Origin: JAWXUD01 sp044432945
GTDB taxonomy: Bacteria; Cyanobacteriota; Vampirovibrionia; Gastranaerophilales; Gastranaerophilaceae
Direction of reading: 5' to 3'
Length of the DNA: 64,000 nt
Assembly (NCBI GenBank): GCA_044432945.1
Contig: JAWXUD010000001.1
Location: forward strand, 1 to 64,000
Shown here: positions 1 through 7,068 of the stretch, piece by piece
Layout: each line of letters begins with the position of its first letter
Position numbering within the stretch: position 1 is the first letter of the stretch
Position numbers and translations under genes: made by a program
The notes under the pieces: model-generated
The model's database searches: none
Seen by the model: the letters and a program-made list of their open reading frames with translations, nothing else
What the model was told of the DNA's origin: nothing

Positions 1-89
1 ATATAAGCAAATCGACTAATTGAAGAAAGCTTAGAAAAAGACTTAAATATAATTAAATCTTTTTCATACTTCCAGCTATTCTTAATTCC

Positions 90-117
90 AAGGGGGCAAA
101 CGCCCCCTTTTTTTTAT
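90..117 (+). terminator. Rho-independent terminator of an upstream plus-strand gene
   Basis: An 8-bp GC-rich stem (AAGGGGGC / GCCCCCTT, loop AAAC) is followed by a run of eight or more T. The gene it ends is not in the window. The first 80 bases contain no convincing CDS end. Confidence 0.8.
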
Positions 118-138
118 ATCGTAGTTTCTACACTTCTT

Positions 139-192
139 GCGTGGGCGTGGGCGTGGGCGTTGCGGGTAGGTGTAGGTGTAGGTGTAGGTGTG
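139..192. repeat. Two adjacent tandem hexamer tracts
   Basis: About three units of GTGGGC are followed by about five units of GGTGTA. Such short perfect tandems are prone to slippage, so copy number probably varies between strains. No gene overlaps them convincingly. Confidence 0.7.
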
Positions 193-195
193 GCA

Positions 196-241
196 AATTC
201 CCCTCCTGAGGAGGGGTGGCAACGTAGTTGACGCGGTGGTT
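196..241. repeat. GC-rich palindromic dispersed repeat, copy 1
   Basis: This copy has the pattern aattcccctcc-N-ggaggggtggcaacg..gttgacg.ggtggtt. Related copies occur at 382-455, 763-836, 9870-9980, 50131-50244, 50561-50602 and within both 245-bp repeats near 62000. The core (cccctcc/ggagggg) can form a hairpin. Confidence 0.85.
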
Positions 242-381
242 ACTGTTACAAGCAACACAAACTGAACAAATAAGGTAAAAATCACCCTATAATGGAACGC
301 AAGTGAGCAGAGGTGAAAAGCAAAAACCACGCTTTTCAAGTTGCCGTTAATGCGAGCAGAGCATTGAATGGCAATATAACA

Positions 382-455
382 AACCACCCCGCCTTGCAGG
401 CACCCCTCCTCGGGAGGGGAATTGACAGCCCGAAATGACGGCTAGGTGTAGCATG
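382..455. repeat. GC-rich palindromic dispersed repeat, copy 2 (74 bp)
   Basis: The copy starts aaccaccccgccttgcaggc, has a cccctcc/gggagggg palindrome, and ends gctaggtgtagcatg. It matches 763-836 along its full length with about three mismatches, so the pair is a recent or conserved direct repeat 381 bp apart. Confidence 0.9.
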
Positions 456-762
456 AAATAATAATTGAGCGTAAAAGAAACATAAAACGCCATTTTGAAT
501 TTAGCTCCACTAACGACTGAAATAAATATTTTTTTGGGTTTGACTATAGCGAAGTGAGATTAAAAAATGTTTACGAAACAACTTCAAGGCGGAATTTGTT
601 TGAGCGATATTCACACCCCCTTGCCCGCTCCCGCAATGTGAACAATAGCGAGTTATTCCGCTTCTGTGTTAAGTAACTACATTTATTTTCTCACAAGCGT
701 TGTCAAGAGCTTCTTTTGTTTCGTTTTCTTGTCGGCACAAGAAAATGAAAATAATATATTGC

Positions 763-836
763 AACCACCCCGCCTTGCAGGCACCCCTCCTCGGGAGGGG
801 AATTGGAAGCCTGAAATGACGGCTAGGTGTAGCATG
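763..836. repeat. GC-rich palindromic dispersed repeat, copy 3 (74 bp)
   Basis: This is the near-identical partner of 382-455. The repeated unit extends past the palindrome by a shared ~30-bp tail (gaaatgacggctaggtgtag), so it is larger than the hairpin alone. Confidence 0.9.
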
Positions 837-886
837 CGATGACGTTAGTTTTAAAACATTATCAACAATTATTATACCAAATTCTA

Positions 887-915
887 TTGACAACGTTATA
901 GATAAATAATATTAT
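887..915 (+). promoter_or_regulatory. Sigma70-type promoter for the small secreted protein
   Basis: TTGACA (887-892), a 17-nt spacer and TATTAT (910-915). It lies 47 bp before the start codon at 963, with an AACGGAGATT ribosome site in between. Confidence 0.75.
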
Positions 916-962
916 TTTTATAAGTTATAAATGTTACATACAACAAAGAAACGGAGATTATT

Positions 963-1232
963 ATGAAAAAAACTTTGTCAACATTAGCAATCACAACATC
1001 ATTAGCATTAAGCATTAGTGCTAATATGGCACAATCTTTTGAAATCAACACTTCAAAAATGACAGAAATCCAGTCTAATATCGATGCAAAAAATGCAGAA
1101 ATCACTGCGAAACAAGCTGAAATTGAAGCACAAAAAACATCAGCTAAAGAGCAACTTGACGCTCAAAAATCAGCAGTAGAAGCAAAAAAAGAAGAAACTC
1201 AAAACAGCATCGACTCATTAAAAAGCTGGTAG
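963..1232 (+). CDS. Small exported coiled-coil protein, unknown function
   Basis: This 89-residue protein starts with a Sec signal peptide (MKKT, hydrophobic residues to about 24, probable cleavage after SANMAQS). The rest is almost wholly charged helix in heptad-like steps (repeated AEI, KQAEIEAQK, AEK patterns) with no cysteine or membrane segment. It should be a periplasmic or outer-membrane-associated coiled coil, Lpp-like in size but without a lipobox. It has its own promoter (887-915), a good ribosome site and a strong terminator, so it is monocistronic and probably abundant. I do not recognise the family and no function follows from the neighbours. Confidence 0.8.
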   Translation: MKKTLSTLAITTSLALSISANMAQSFEINTSKMTEIQSNIDAKNAEITAKQAEIEAQKTSAKEQLDAQKSAVEAKKEETQNSIDSLKSW

Positions 1233-1263
1233 TTTTTTAAAACAAAATATTATTTTTAAAGTA

Positions 1264-1291
1264 GCGAGTGGCAAATGCCACTCGCTTCTTT
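1264..1291 (+). terminator. Rho-independent terminator
   Basis: A perfect 10-bp stem (GCGAGTGGCA / TGCCACTCGC) with a 2-nt loop is followed by TTCTTTTAT. It ends the small exported protein gene and sits between it and the convergent glycosyltransferase gene. Confidence 0.85.
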
Positions 1292-1326
1292 TATCTTTCG
1301 ACTAAAATAACGAAATTAAGCTCGCT

Positions 1327-2385
1327 TTATTTTTTAATAACAATCTTAATCCCTAAGATTGTTAACAATTTAACCTTTTCGCCATTTCGTCTTTGATTTT
1401 TTAATGAAAAAATATTCTCAAAAAACGAACAATTCGATTTTGCAGTTTTTACAAACCGCTTATAGTCTTTTACTGATAATAAATCTTCACACATCTCACG
1501 ATATCTTTTTCGGCTTTCTTTCATGACCATGCAATAATGAAAAGCCAAAATATTAACCCTATATTCATTATATTCATCATTAAGCACCTCGAGTAAACTT
1601 TTTTCATGCAAAAACTGTTTTATTTGCTCCATATTATCAAAAACGCAGAAATTATCATCAGACAACCTATTCACCGCAGATCCCACACGATAACGATAAT
1701 AATATAATGGTTTTTCAAAATAAAATGTTCTATCAGTATTAAAAAACGCTTTGAGCGATAAAATGTGATCCTCGCCATGCTTATTTAACGCACAAAATAC
1801 ATTATTCTCTTTCATAAATTTTGTCGAATAAGCTTTGTTCCAAACTTCTAATCGAATATTTAAAAAACAATTCTTTCTAAAATCTTGCCAACAATAATAT
1901 GGCATTATTCTCAAGTTAAAAATACAATTTTTATTAACATGCTCATAAAAATTATATAAACGAATTTTTTTTGTCTTATCGTTAAGATTGTAAAAATCAA
2001 AATGAATAACCTCAACGCCAGTTTCAACAAATTTGTCATATAACAACTCTAATGCGTTCAACTCGATATAATCATCAGGATCGACAAAACAAATATATTC
2101 ACCAGTCGCCATCTCAACCCCTTTGTTTCGAGCAACCCCTTGCCCCTGATTCTCTTGACAAATGAGCCTAATCCTACTATCACGCTCGGCATAACTTTTC
2201 GCAATAGCGTTTGTATTATCGGTCGAGCCGTCATCTATTAAAATAATCTCGATTTCCTTTAAGGATTGATTAACAATTGAATTTAATGCTTCACACAAAT
2301 ATACTTCAACGTTATACATTGGAATAATAACTGAAAATTTCACAATTTTTGAGCTATAATCATTATTTACATTCACTTCAGCCAT
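1327..2385 (-). CDS. Family 2 glycosyltransferase
   Basis: This protein of 352 residues has a GT-A fold glycosyltransferase domain in its first ~220 residues: the strand FSVIIPMYN (17-25), the nucleotide-binding DDGSTD (51-56), GQGVARNKG (81-89) and the metal-binding DPDD (102-105). The family moves a sugar from a nucleotide sugar to a polysaccharide or lipid acceptor in the cytoplasm, typically for capsule, O-antigen or protein glycans. The C-terminal ~130 residues are basic and unassigned. There is no transmembrane helix. An AGGGGG ribosome site precedes the ATG. The gene stands alone, not in a polysaccharide cluster. A consensus promoter upstream (2480-2507) overlaps a 13-bp inverted repeat next to a divergent XRE gene, so it may be repressed by that regulator. 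Donor and acceptor cannot be told. Confidence 0.88.
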   Translation of the reverse strand: MAEVNVNNDYSSKIVKFSVIIPMYNVEVYLCEALNSIVNQSLKEIEIILIDDGSTDNTNAIAKSYAERDSRIRLICQENQGQGVARNKGVEMATGEYICFVDPDDYIELNALELLYDKFVETGVEVIHFDFYNLNDKTKKIRLYNFYEHVNKNCIFNLRIMPYYCWQDFRKNCFLNIRLEVWNKAYSTKFMKENNVFCALNKHGEDHILSLKAFFNTDRTFYFEKPLYYYRYRVGSAVNRLSDDNFCVFDNMEQIKQFLHEKSLLEVLNDEYNEYRVNILAFHYCMVMKESRKRYREMCEDLLSVKDYKRFVKTAKSNCSFFENIFSLKNQRRNGEKVKLLTILGIKIVIKK

Positions 2386-2447
2386 CTTGATTTTACCCCC
2401 TAGAAATCTATATAGGCTAGATTAGACCCTACAAACACTTATCAGTT

Positions 2448-2507
2448 GTATTACATCATACATCCAATAGTTCATGACAAGTATATGATGTAATACAGCA
2501 ATGTCAA
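2448..2507 (-). promoter_or_regulatory. Glycosyltransferase promoter with paired operator half-sites
   Basis: Reading minus, TTGACA (2502-2507), a 16-nt spacer and TATACT (2480-2485) form a strong promoter. A 13-bp inverted repeat, gtattacatcata (2448-2460) and tatgatgtaatac (2484-2496), puts one arm in the spacer and the other just past the expected start. This is a typical repressor layout. The divergent XRE protein (2587) is the obvious candidate. Confidence 0.65.
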
Positions 2508-2586
2508 CCCCGACTTTTGAATTTTAACGGTGTAAAAAATCATTAATTAAGCGAGATATGAGTATTATAATTATCAAAGAGGTTAT

Positions 2587-3228
2587 ATGAGCAAATTTAA
2601 AAAAGCTTTTGGCAGTAGCCTGAAGAGCATTCGAAAATCAAAAGGCATCACGCAAGAACGCCTTGCGGAACTGGTCAAATTAAACCCTAGGCAGATTTCT
2701 AAAATCGAAACTGGCGATCACTTTCCTAACAGCACAACGCTTGAAAATATTTGCATTGAGCTTGAAGTTTCACCAAGAACTTTATTTAATTTTGACTTTA
2801 TTGAACAAGAATTGCTTATCGCTAACGACAAAAATTTAAGATATAACGCCAATATCAAAGACAAAGTTGTGTATTTGAACAACCTTGACAACCAATATGA
2901 CAATTCAAAAACTGTCGACAAACACAATATCGACACAGAGATGTTAGATTTGGCATTCAACGTTAAACAACCTATCACTGTCGAGTATTATATCGATGAA
3001 GTTTATAGCAAAACAATAAACTACTTTCCTGACAAAACATTTGAAATAACATCAGATAGCCAAAAAGAACTGGTTTCATCGTTAGTCACGAAAATAAAAG
3101 ACTTGAACAACAGTCCTGAAAGATTGAAGTTTTTGCAGACAGCACTAGACGCACTTGAGGACAAAAATGAGCTAGACAACCTTCAAATGATGATTACTGG
3201 CATAAAAATCGCAAATAAAATGGGTTAA
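2587..3228 (+). CDS. XRE-family transcriptional regulator with extra C-terminal domain
   Basis: This 213-residue protein has an N-terminal Cro/C1-type helix-turn-helix at about 8-65 (SLKSIRKSKGITQERLAELVKLNPRQIS then KIETG, a textbook match). The remaining ~145 residues are unassigned and mostly helical at the end, perhaps for oligomerisation or sensing. It has a TATAAT at 2566-2571 and an AGAGG ribosome site. It is divergent from the glycosyltransferase, with a 13-bp inverted repeat between them, so autoregulation or control of the glycosyltransferase is plausible. The gene lies in an accessory stretch with two toxin-antitoxin-type genes. It could equally be a remnant phage-type repressor. 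Confidence 0.85.
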   Translation: MSKFKKAFGSSLKSIRKSKGITQERLAELVKLNPRQISKIETGDHFPNSTTLENICIELEVSPRTLFNFDFIEQELLIANDKNLRYNANIKDKVVYLNNLDNQYDNSKTVDKHNIDTEMLDLAFNVKQPITVEYYIDEVYSKTINYFPDKTFEITSDSQKELVSSLVTKIKDLNNSPERLKFLQTALDALEDKNELDNLQMMITGIKIANKMG

Positions 3229-3338
3229 ATCGAGTTTGCATTATTTTTTATACCAAGGTCTATTAGTATCACTTTTTTAAATTGTTTCGTATTCATAATT
3301 TCTTCCTCTTTAAGTTTAAGTTTTCATCATGAAGAATA

Positions 3339-3375
3339 TATCTTCTTGTTCAAGAAGATAATATCATTCTATAAT
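3339..3375 (+). promoter_or_regulatory. Promoter with 9-bp inverted-repeat operator
   Basis: TATCTTCTT (3339-3347), loop GTTC and AAGAAGATA (3352-3360) form a perfect inverted repeat. A TTGTTC (3346-3351) overlaps its centre and TATAAT follows at 3370-3375 (18-nt spacer). It precedes the small XRE gene at 3402 and is probably its own operator. No T-run follows, so it is not a terminator. Confidence 0.55.
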
Positions 3376-3401
3376 CTTTTGTCAATAGTTAAAATAGATA
3401 T

Positions 3402-3617
3402 ATGAGAGATACAAGAACAAATAAATTAGCATCAAACATAAGGGCTGAAAGAAGCAGGAAAGGTGTTTCACAAGAATTTTTGTGTGAAAAATTAAATATT
3501 TCAACACGTACTTTATCTTCAATTGAAAATAGCTGGCAAAAACCTTCCATTTTTGTATTAATTGATATTGCTAAAGCATTAGAAATTGATATCAATATCT
3601 TATTAGATGGTGTATAA
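3402..3617 (+). CDS. Small XRE-family DNA-binding protein
   Basis: This 71-residue protein is essentially one Cro/C1 helix-turn-helix domain (NIRAERSRKGVSQEFLCEKLNIS, then SIENSWQKPS) with a short C-terminal helix. It should bind DNA as a dimer and repress transcription. Its start has little ribosome-site signal (AAAATAGATAT), and the TATAAT at 3370 sits only ~26 bp upstream, so the transcript leader is short. A perfect palindrome lies on its promoter. It could be an orphan antitoxin or a phage-type regulator. No partner toxin directly adjoins; the next gene pair (3747-4374) has its own antitoxin. Confidence 0.78.
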   Translation: MRDTRTNKLASNIRAERSRKGVSQEFLCEKLNISTRTLSSIENSWQKPSIFVLIDIAKALEIDINILLDGV

Positions 3618-3711
3618 AAATATAAATAAAAAATGCACTCAAATAGTCTAAACTATTAGCGTATGCTCTTTGACATGCAACTACGCACTAACCTTGAATA
3701 AAGAGAGGCAA

Positions 3712-3740
3712 TTGACAAATTGTAAACTATAGTTTACAAT
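3712..3740 (+). promoter_or_regulatory. Toxin-antitoxin promoter with perfect 18-bp palindromic operator
   Basis: TTGACA (3712-3717), a 17-nt spacer and TACAAT (3735-3740). The palindrome TGTAAACTATAGTTTACA (3721-3738) covers the spacer and most of the -10. Transcription should start at about 3747, which is the toxin ATG, so the toxin message is probably leaderless. Confidence 0.8.
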
Positions 3741-3746
3741 AAAATC

Positions 3747-4070
3747 ATGAAACAAATAATATTCTATAAACATACCGACAATAAAGAACCTGTAAAAATA
3801 TGGCTAAAATCTTTAGATAAAGCTATTGCACAAAGGATTTTTTCAAGATTAAAAAGGCTTTCTTTAGGCAATTTAGGTGATACTAAAAAAATTGATAATA
3901 AAATTTCTGAATTAAGGTTTTTTGCAGGTAGTGGTTATAGAATTTATTTTACAGAAATAGATAATGTCCTTATTCTTTTATTGAATGCAGGTGATAAAGC
4001 CACCCAAGGTAAAGATATAGAAAAAGCAAAAAAATATTTAAAATTATATGAGGAAAATAATCATGACTAA
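3747..4070 (+). CDS. RelE/HigB-type toxin (addiction module killer protein)
   Basis: This 107-residue protein matches the RelE/ParE-superfamily 'addiction module killer protein' group: a PVKIWLKSLD-type first helix, RLKRLSLGNLGD, then the ISELRFFAGSGYRIYFTE core, LILLLNAGDKATQ, and a KDIEKAKKYL C-terminal helix. Members are ribosome-dependent mRNA endonucleases kept silent by the partner antitoxin. The gene comes first in the operon (HigBA order) and overlaps the antitoxin gene by 8 bp. It has no ribosome site and starts about 7 nt after the -10 box, which suggests a leaderless message and low toxin translation. The exact target is not readable from the sequence. Confidence 0.87.
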   Translation: MKQIIFYKHTDNKEPVKIWLKSLDKAIAQRIFSRLKRLSLGNLGDTKKIDNKISELRFFAGSGYRIYFTEIDNVLILLLNAGDKATQGKDIEKAKKYLKLYEENNHD

Positions 4071-4374
4071 AAAAAATCCAAGACTCGGTTCAACTTTAGA
4101 AGAAGCTTTTTGTGAAATTGTTGATTCAAAAGAAGATGTGAAAAATTATTTAGATATGGCTTTTAATGAATATCTTGAAGATAGTGATTTTGATGCGTTT
4201 TTCGAATCGCTAAGACTTTGCATACTTGCTCAAGATAATATTGAAGGTTTTGCCAAAAAAGTTAATTTAAGTAAAATGGGATTGTACAATATTGTTAATG
4301 GCAAAAAAGAACCTAAAATTACAACATTATCTAGAATTCTAAAAGAATTGGGCTATTCACTAAAAATTGCGTAA
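4063..4374 (+). CDS. HigA-type antitoxin with helix-turn-helix
   Basis: This 103-residue protein has an N-terminal toxin-binding half (LGSTLEEAFCEIVDSKEDVKNYL) and a C-terminal helix-turn-helix at about 55-100 (IEGFAKKVNLSKMGLYNIVNGKKEPK), as in 'putative addiction module antidote protein'. It neutralises the upstream toxin and, with it, should bind the palindrome at 3721-3738 to autoregulate. I start it at 4063 rather than the ATG at 4048, because GAGGA at 4050-4054 is a good ribosome site for 4063. Unlike the leaderless toxin it has this strong site, which favours excess antitoxin. Its stop abuts a degenerate copy of the tmRNA 3' end. Confidence 0.87.
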   Translation: MTKKNPRLGSTLEEAFCEIVDSKEDVKNYLDMAFNEYLEDSDFDAFFESLRLCILAQDNIEGFAKKVNLSKMGLYNIVNGKKEPKITTLSRILKELGYSLKIA

Positions 4375-4403
4375 ATAAATGGCAAAGACGAGGGGAATGT
4401 CGA
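4374..4403. repeat. Degenerate copy of the tmRNA 3' end (possible att scar)
   Basis: aataaatggcaaagacgagg...tcgaa copies the sequence at 4611-4636 that spans the end of ssrA (aataaatggagacgagggga.gtcgaa), with two small insertions. A third, shorter copy lies at 4565-4585 (acgaggggttcgactccctgt). tmRNA 3' ends are common integration sites, so these look like old attachment-site duplications. No integrase is present. Confidence 0.6.
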
Positions 4404-4478
4404 AAAAAAGTTGACTAGCGAATTTTGACTAGCATGTAACGAAGTGAATGCGTCTGTTTGAAAAAACTATTGGAGTGC

Positions 4479-4500
4479 AAAAACCCAAAGGGTTTTTAAA
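4479..4500 (+). terminator. Hairpin ending the toxin-antitoxin operon (weak terminator)
   Basis: AAAAACCC-AAA-GGGTTTTT is an 8-bp stem whose 3' arm doubles as a T-run. It lies ~105 bp past the antitoxin stop. The rest of 4404-4616 has no gene; gaattttgac (4420-4429) and gtcaaaattc (4523-4532) form a wider inverted repeat around it. Confidence 0.5.
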
Positions 4501-4616
4501 CGAAATACTTAGTTTTTGAATTGTCAAAATTCAAGACAAATGTCAATTTTCTCTGAGAGGTAAGAACGAGGGGTTCGACTCCCTGTAAAATAGCTTTGAT
4601 AATATATTAAAATAAA

Positions 4617-5017
4617 TGGAGACGAGGGGAGTCGAACCCCTGTCCAAAATGGATGTAAACACGCTTCTACGAGTGTAGACAAAAATTTTCTCGGACTATA
4701 AAGGGTTTGTCAAAACCTTAAAAAATAATCCAAAGCGTTTTTGAAAGAAACACAAAACTCTTGATGATTGTCTTGGCGTACTTATCATCATTAGCACGTT
4801 GCCACTTGCATAATTGACCCAACAAATCGGCAAGCTAGATCGGTTGAGTAGCTATTCAGCGACTAAGCAGCTACTGCATAAGCAGGTGCAAAGTTGCCAA
4901 CAATTACATTGTTTTCATTTTTAGCATTTAATTTAATTTGCTCGTTGATATCCGAGAACAGCGCTCGGACTCGCCACGAATTTCCACCGAACATCCTGTC
5001 AAATCCAAAACGTCCCC
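4617..5017 (-). ncRNA. ssrA: tmRNA (ssrA)
   Basis: Transfer-messenger RNA, about 401 nt, rescues ribosomes stalled on broken mRNAs and tags the peptide for proteolysis. The 5' end GGGGACG (at 5017) pairs with CGUCUCC at the 3' end (at 4617, discriminator A, CCA not encoded). The T-arm GGGGTTCGACTCCCC and the 5' part TTTGGATTTGACAGGATG are diagnostic. The tag frame is 4925 to 4863 (minus): 20 codons starting AKNENN and ending FAPAYAVAA, then TAG. Cyanobacterial tags also end in AVAA. It is a one-piece gene. Its 3' end is flanked by partial duplicates (4374-4403, 4565-4585). Confidence 0.96.
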
Positions 5018-5164
5018 ATATTTATTTTTCAAAGTTCTTTTTTAATAATAAACCCAAAACTTAATATTTTCAACCCCTTTCACTTCAAGCAAAAACACAC
5101 TTGCATTAACTCAAAACTAATGATAAAATAATTGTTGTAATATAAATCTAAAAAAGGGGAAATT

Positions 5165-5335
5165 ATGGCAAGATTAATAAGACCTAGCTGGGCGATAAGA
5201 TGTGTTCAATCGGGTTGCAAAACTTTATTTGAAGTGGCTAAATTAGAAAATGGTAAACAACAAGAAGTTATATGCCCAACTTGTGGCGAACATTATGTAT
5301 ATCCAATTTATGACGAAGAAGCAAAAAACGACTAA
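5165..5335 (+). CDS. Small putative zinc-ribbon protein
   Basis: This 56-residue protein has a good ribosome site (AAGGGGAAATT) and four cysteines arranged as CVQSGC near residues 13-18 and CPTCG near 38-42. That is a two-knuckle zinc-ribbon pattern. The C-terminus is acidic (DEEAKND). It ends 3 bp before the radical SAM gene starts, so the two are probably co-transcribed. Small zinc ribbons of this size often bind nucleic acid or act as accessory subunits, but the family is not one I can name. Confidence 0.7.
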   Translation: MARLIRPSWAIRCVQSGCKTLFEVAKLENGKQQEVICPTCGEHYVYPIYDEEAKND

Positions 5336-5338
5336 TTC

Positions 5339-6292
5339 ATGAATTTTTATGATACTAACAAGCGTTATAACCAATTTAGTGAACATTTGAAAAACAAATT
5401 TGGCGTCAAGGTTTATAAAATAACCCTTGACGCTGGATTTTCATGTCCTAATCGTGATGGAAAAATCTCTACTGGTGGCTGTATTTTTTGTGATGACGGA
5501 GGGAGCTTTTCGCAATCTCACTCAAACCTATTATCAATAGAAAAACAAGTCGAAATCGGTGCTGAAAACTTGATGCATTCAAAGTTTAAAGCAAAAAAAT
5601 TCATGTCATATTTTCAAGCGTTTTCGAACACCTACAAACCTGTAAGCGAATTAGAACTAATTTATAACTCAGCTCTCAAGCACAAAGATATCGTAGGGAT
5701 TTCTATCGGTACACGCCCTGACTGCGTTGATGATGAAAAATTAAAACTCATTTCAAACTACACAGATGATTACTACACCTGGGTTGAATACGGACTTCAA
5801 TCAATCCATGACCAAACTTTGACAAAAATAAATCGTGGACACGATTTTGATTGCTTTTTAAGAGCTTATGAAAAAACAAAAGAATTAGGGATTAACGTAT
5901 GCGTACACGTTATTTTTGGGCTTTGGGAAACACAAGAACAAATAATGCAAACAGCACAAAAATTAGCTGAATTAAAAGTAGATGGCGTAAAAATCCATAT
6001 GCTATGTGCTTTAGAAAACACAAAACTTGCTCAAATTTATAAACACAACGAAATAAATTTCATGAGCGAACAAGAATATATCCAAACAACTTGCGACTTT
6101 TTAGAATACTTGCCACAAACAACAACTATTCACAGGTTAGCAGGAAACGGCATGAGCAAAGATTTAATAGCTCCAAAATGGTTAAGCAAAAAATTTGATT
6201 GCCTCAATCAAATCGATAAAGAATTAGTCAATAGAAACTCGTATCAAGGGATAAAATTAGAAAAAACTGAGCAAATTGTAACAAAAACGTAA
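5339..6292 (+). CDS. TIGR01212-type (YhcC) radical SAM protein
   Basis: This 317-residue protein has its [4Fe-4S]-binding cysteines at 36, 48 and 51 (CPNRDG.., GGCIFC), the spacing typical of the YhcC/TIGR01212 family rather than the common CxxxCxxC. Other family hallmarks are SYFQAFSNTY, GISIGTRPDC, EYGLQS and CVHVIFGLWE. The fold is the radical SAM partial TIM barrel; the family is related to Elp3-like enzymes, but its substrate is not established. Length matches the family. It follows the small zinc-ribbon gene by 3 bp. The start has only a weak ribosome site, which suits translational coupling. Confidence 0.88.
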   Translation: MNFYDTNKRYNQFSEHLKNKFGVKVYKITLDAGFSCPNRDGKISTGGCIFCDDGGSFSQSHSNLLSIEKQVEIGAENLMHSKFKAKKFMSYFQAFSNTYKPVSELELIYNSALKHKDIVGISIGTRPDCVDDEKLKLISNYTDDYYTWVEYGLQSIHDQTLTKINRGHDFDCFLRAYEKTKELGINVCVHVIFGLWETQEQIMQTAQKLAELKVDGVKIHMLCALENTKLAQIYKHNEINFMSEQEYIQTTCDFLEYLPQTTTIHRLAGNGMSKDLIAPKWLSKKFDCLNQIDKELVNRNSYQGIKLEKTEQIVTKT

Positions 6293-6370
6293 TAATCTAT
6301 CATTTACATAGCAAAAAATTAAAATTAGCTGTATTACAATAACGAACAAAAAATTTAATGGAGAAAAATT

Positions 6371-7057
6371 ATGTTGACAATCCAACCAAGAATAGATACT
6401 TTTAAAAGTAGTTCGACTTCTTTTACCTCAAAGATTAGCAAAAAAGAAGAGGAAGAATACAACGAAACTCGTGGTCAAATAGAAAAAATCGAACAAGATA
6501 TTTTAGAAATGGCTGATAAAGCTCCAGAACCAGTAAAAAAAGCTGGTGATGTATTATCAATCGGTGCAACTTCTATACTTGGCGGTATGGCTGTTGGCTG
6601 GGGTGGTAAAAAATCATTAGCAGGCATTAGAGAAGTATGTAACGGCAAAAACGGACAAAAATTTATCAAATCCGCTAAAGAAACAACAAAAAAATTCGTA
6701 AAAGGTGTTGGCGAAATCGGTGGAGCGATTAAGTCAGGGTTTGTTAAAATGAGCGAAGAGTTCAAAAAAACAAAACTTGCTGGAAAAATTAACGAATTCT
6801 TCACTGAAACAAAAGTCGGTAAGAAAATCGTATCTATAAAAAATGCGATAACAAATAGCAAAATTTATCAAGGAACAAAAGAAGTTCTAGTTAATATAAA
6901 AGATAAAGTCGTAAGTGGCTACAACAAAGTAATGGGTGTTAAAGCTGAACAGGTTGATAAAACTATTACTACAACATTAGGTATTACGGGCGGTATAGCT
7001 AGTGGCGAAAAAGTAATTAGGGAAAAATATTCTGATAACCCAGAAGTAAATTATTAA
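6371..7057 (+). CDS. Unknown lineage-restricted protein, lysine-rich and helical
   Basis: This 228-residue protein has no family I recognise. Residues ~1-22 (MLTIQPRIDTFKSS..SFTS) form a short, Ser/Thr-rich N-terminus like those of several other proteins in the window. A Gly/Ala-rich segment around 58-82 (GATSILGGMAVGWGGKK) could touch a membrane. The rest is basic amphipathic helix with repeated KIxxIK and TK motifs, ending in another Gly/Ala-rich stretch (TTTLGITGGIASGEK). There is no signal peptide. GGAGAAAAATT is a good ribosome site. Its stop overlaps the next gene's reading region (TAATG), so the two are an operon and probably related in role. Confidence 0.7.
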   Translation: MLTIQPRIDTFKSSSTSFTSKISKKEEEEYNETRGQIEKIEQDILEMADKAPEPVKKAGDVLSIGATSILGGMAVGWGGKKSLAGIREVCNGKNGQKFIKSAKETTKKFVKGVGEIGGAIKSGFVKMSEEFKKTKLAGKINEFFTETKVGKKIVSIKNAITNSKIYQGTKEVLVNIKDKVVSGYNKVMGVKAEQVDKTITTTLGITGGIASGEKVIREKYSDNPEVNY

Positions 7058-7068
7058 TGAGGTCAACT

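Larger units (their letters stand above)
118..886. other. Gene-poor, repeat-rich stretch
   Basis: I see no credible gene here. Open frames at 82-387 and 669-893 (both minus) run through repeats and lack ribosome sites. The stretch holds tandem hexamers (139-192), three copies of a GC-rich palindromic repeat (196-241, 382-455, 763-836), a motif resembling the cgagcagaggcagaaagc module (about 291-325), and a loose inverted repeat (about 593-660, arms starting gcggaat / ending attccgc). Confidence 0.6.

Noticed and set aside
82..387. 101-codon open frame on the minus strand
   Set aside because: It spans tandem hexamers, a terminator edge and repeat sequence, has no ribosome site and no protein-like pattern (TYTYTYTYPQRPRPRPR).
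669..893. 74-codon open frame on the minus strand
   Set aside because: Half of it is the 74-bp dispersed repeat; no ribosome site and no conserved motif.
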